DNA from: Luxibacter massiliensis
Lineage (GTDB): Bacteria > Bacillota > Clostridia > Lachnospirales > Lachnospiraceae
DNA: 64,000 nucleotides
Direction of reading: 5' to 3'
NCBI RefSeq assembly: GCF_900604355.1
Contig: NZ_UWOE01000002.1
Location: forward strand, 248,001-312,000
Positions 62,189-64,000 of the stretch are shown piece by piece. Position 1 is the stretch's first letter. Every line of letters begins with the position of its first letter. The translations under genes and the position numbers were made by a program. The notes beneath the pieces were generated by a model. It did no database searches. It worked only from the letters and a program-made list of their open reading frames with translations, and was not told the origin of the DNA.

Positions 62189-62234
62189 GACCGCAATTAT
62201 CCGACTGGTATTAGTTGTGAGGAGTGTGAAGGAA

Positions 62235-62756
62235 ATGAATGGTTTGATTCTGCTGATACCATTTTTTCTAATCAGATTTGGGTTACTGTGGTGTAGGGAC
62301 AGGGAGTCAGTCCGGCGTGCAGCTCACTTTGCTCCAATGATTGGAAATGAAATGGCGGCATATTGGCTTTATCAAATTTCTAATGCGGCAATAGTTATTT
62401 ATCTGTGTTTTTTAAAAGTACGGATAGAATTTTCAGGTTTATTTTTGGCTGGAACAGTATGTTATCTGTTGGGGTTGCTGCTGTGTGCAGTCTCTATTAT
62501 TGGGTTTTCATCCCCTTCCCCCGAGGGTCTGAACACGAAAGGAATTTATGGATTTTCCCGCCATCCTATGTATGTGTCGTATTTTATATACCTTATGGGG
62601 TGTGCGTTTCTGACAGAATCATGGATTTTTGGAGGGATTATTTTGGTGTTTCAGATATCCTCTCATTGGATTGTCCTTGCAGAAGAGAGAGAATGCGAGA
62701 AACGGTTTGGTGAGCATTATAGGCAATATAGGCAAGAAGTAAGAAGATATATTTAA
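62235..62756 (+). CDS. Isoprenylcysteine carboxyl methyltransferase-like membrane protein
   Basis: 173 residues, about five membrane segments, with the ICMT/PEMT end GIYGFSRHPMYVSYF and LAEERECEKRFGEHYRQYR. Bacterial relatives methylate unknown small molecules with SAM. ATG 62235 (GTG 62217 possible). Confidence 0.75.
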   Translation: MNGLILLIPFFLIRFGLLWCRDRESVRRAAHFAPMIGNEMAAYWLYQISNAAIVIYLCFLKVRIEFSGLFLAGTVCYLLGLLLCAVSIIGFSSPSPEGLNTKGIYGFSRHPMYVSYFIYLMGCAFLTESWIFGGIILVFQISSHWIVLAEERECEKRFGEHYRQYRQEVRRYI

Positions 62757-62796
62757 AGGAGAATGAAATCTTGGTGTCTTTATTTGGAGGCTGCAG

Positions 62797-63264
62797 ATGT
62801 TTCAATCAACTATAGAGTTAAAGCGGACAGAGGATTCAGCTATGGTAGCAAAAATTGCAGAAAAAACTGTACGGGCCATCTATCCTCAGTATTATCCGGC
62901 GGGAGCCGTGGAGTTTTTTGTAGAGCTGCATAGTGAGATGCAAATTGAAAAAGTAAAGCGTAAGGAAGATATCTATCTTGTGTTGGCACAAGGAAAGATT
63001 GTAGGGACAGGGAGTATCAGGAAAAACGAAATCTGCAGATTATTTATTCTTCCTGAGTATCAGGGCGAGGGATATGGCAGCAGGCTAATGGATGTATTGG
63101 AAAAACTAATTTTAGAAAAACATTCCAAGGTTCATGTGGATGCTTCTTTTCCTGCGGAAAGTATGTACTTCAAAAGAGGATATGAAATAATTGCCTTTGA
63201 GAAAATCGAAACAGAAAACGGAGATTATCTTTGTTACCATACTATGGAGAAAATTGGATTATGA
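62797..63264 (+). CDS. GNAT N-acetyltransferase
   Basis: 155 residues; the CoA loop LPEYQGEGYGSRLMDVLE is clear. GGAGG lies 6 bases before ATG 62797. The stop overlaps the next ATG. Confidence 0.82.
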   Translation: MFQSTIELKRTEDSAMVAKIAEKTVRAIYPQYYPAGAVEFFVELHSEMQIEKVKRKEDIYLVLAQGKIVGTGSIRKNEICRLFILPEYQGEGYGSRLMDVLEKLILEKHSKVHVDASFPAESMYFKRGYEIIAFEKIETENGDYLCYHTMEKIGL

Positions 63265-63821
63265 AAAATTTTATCAGAGAAGACCAATTATTCTCTCTCT
63301 GTGGTTTGAATTGCGCATTATGTTCCATGCACTTGGGCGGACATTGCCCGGGCTGCGGGGGCGGAGTGGGAAACCAACCTTGTAAAATAGCAAAATGCAG
63401 TCTGGACCATGGAAAAATAGCATATTGCAATCAGTGTAGGAGCTTTCCCTGTGAAAAGTATCCACAGGAAGATAAATATGATTCCTTTATTACACACCGA
63501 AACAGATACCGTGATTTTGAGAAGTTGAAAAAAATTGGTGTAAATGCATACCAGAAGGAACAGAGTGAAAAAGCTGGTATTCTAAATGATTTGCTTAAGA
63601 ATTATAATGATGGAAGAAAGAAAACGTTTTTTTGTCTCGCAGTGAATCTCCTGGAGCTGAATGATTTACGGATCGTGGTGGAGCAGGCAAAAAAAGAGGA
63701 GACGGGGTTTTCAGTAAAAGAAAAGGCTGGTTATATGGCAGGGGTGCTTCAAAAGGTCTCCGAACAGAAGGGAATATGTTTAAAACTGAGGAAGAAGCCT
63801 GCAAAAGGCAAAGAAATGTAG
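63261..63821 (+). CDS. DUF3795 cysteine-rich protein
   Basis: 186 residues. The N-terminal half has four CxxC-like clusters (CGLNCALCSMHLGGHCPGCG, then CKIAKC, CNQCRSFPCEKYP), a zinc-binding pattern of DUF3795. Function unknown. ATG 63261 overlaps the GNAT stop. Confidence 0.75.
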   Translation: MKNFIREDQLFSLCGLNCALCSMHLGGHCPGCGGGVGNQPCKIAKCSLDHGKIAYCNQCRSFPCEKYPQEDKYDSFITHRNRYRDFEKLKKIGVNAYQKEQSEKAGILNDLLKNYNDGRKKTFFCLAVNLLELNDLRIVVEQAKKEETGFSVKEKAGYMAGVLQKVSEQKGICLKLRKKPAKGKEM

Positions 63822-63834
63822 GAGGGATACAGCC

Positions 63835-64000
63835 ATGAAAATGCCGATAGAGGGAATGAATCCGGAGATGTTTGCCCCATGCGGAATGAACTGTATGGTG
63901 TGTTATAAGCACTGTTATCATAAAAAACCGTGTGCCGGCTGTAATCCGGGAGATGAAGGAAAGCCGGAGCATTGCCGGAAATGTAAAATTAAGGATTGTG
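63835..64000 (+). CDS. Second DUF3795-type protein, 3' partial
   Basis: The first 55 residues are seen: FAPCGMNCMVCYKHCYHKKP, then CAGCNPG and HCRKCKIKDC, again cysteine-paired. It follows AGGAGGGATACAGCC 13 bases after the previous gene and runs out of the window. Confidence 0.75.
   Translation, partial: MKMPIEGMNPEMFAPCGMNCMVCYKHCYHKKPCAGCNPGDEGKPEHCRKCKIKDC

Overview
The window looks like a chromosome segment of an anaerobic, low-to-mid GC Firmicute of the Clostridia, most like a gut Lachnospiraceae ([Clostridium] scindens/hylemonae-type relatives). The reasons are strong AGGAGG ribosome-binding sites, the gdpP-rplI-dnaB order, a 2[4Fe-4S] clostridial ferredoxin, a Grd-type selenoprotein, an S-box upstream of metK and a Tn916-like element remnant. 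The genus call is an inference from gene content. No tRNA or rRNA gene was seen.

Region 1 (1-10727) is a catabolic block on the + strand: a class I aldolase (5' end outside the window), a Zn-dependent alcohol dehydrogenase, a SorC-type regulator, an APC permease, a RibF-like flavin kinase/adenylyltransferase, an aldehyde dehydrogenase, a second APC permease, and a GrdB/GrdE-like pair. The GrdB-like gene reads through an in-frame TGA (selenocysteine 352) followed by a SECIS-like hairpin, and its stop overlaps the start of the GrdE-like pyruvoyl-proprotein gene. The electron-transfer partners (GrdA, GrdC, GrdD) are not here, so this is an orphan substrate-specific component B of unknown substrate.

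Region 2 (10886-21490) is a second catabolic block. A FadR-type GntR regulator and a DapA/NanA-family lyase lie on the - strand. Diverging from them is a + strand operon: a solute-binding-protein-like gene without signal peptide, two CaiB/BaiF CoA-transferases, a MaoC hydratase, an IT-superfamily transporter, a HyuA-type protein and a small HExxH protein. The 438-base AT-rich divergent region carries three TTGGTA-N-TACCAA-like operators and a consensus promoter. The layout suggests uptake, CoA activation and hydration of an organic acid.

Region 3 (21.6-40.7 kb) is mostly core genome: a conserved Lachnospiraceae protein, a structured RNA candidate, shikimate kinase, murA, an acetyltransferase, S-box/metK, a two-component system, the KtrB/KtrA potassium system, a TrmH-type methyltransferase, cspA with a long 5' stem, an AI-2E-type permease, gdpP-rplI-dnaB, a MerR-type regulator, ferredoxin and an orphan sugar-binding lipoprotein.

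Region 4 (about 41.2-45.3 kb) is a degraded mobile element: a CPBP-family membrane protein, an oriT-like site, a MobT relaxase gene cut short next to an intact IS3-family element, then only the last codons of a serine recombinase.

Region 5 (45.3-54.8 kb) is core again: a second two-component system, mutS2, a trypsin-PDZ protein that lacks its catalytic residues, yhaM, an IS110 remnant and rlmD split from its C-terminal domain by an in-frame stop.

Region 6 (54.8-64 kb) is an accessory flavin/redox island: LysR, nitroreductase, flavodoxin, a truncated aldo/keto reductase, a frameshifted tautomerase, TetR with two matching operators, a PNPOx-like protein, an NADPH:FMN-type reductase and an SDR. 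It is followed by decayed lon and alpha/beta-hydrolase remnants, two GNAT proteins, an isoprenylcysteine-methyltransferase-like protein and two tandem DUF3795 proteins. Three families of short palindromic repeats are dispersed over the window, each with two copies.
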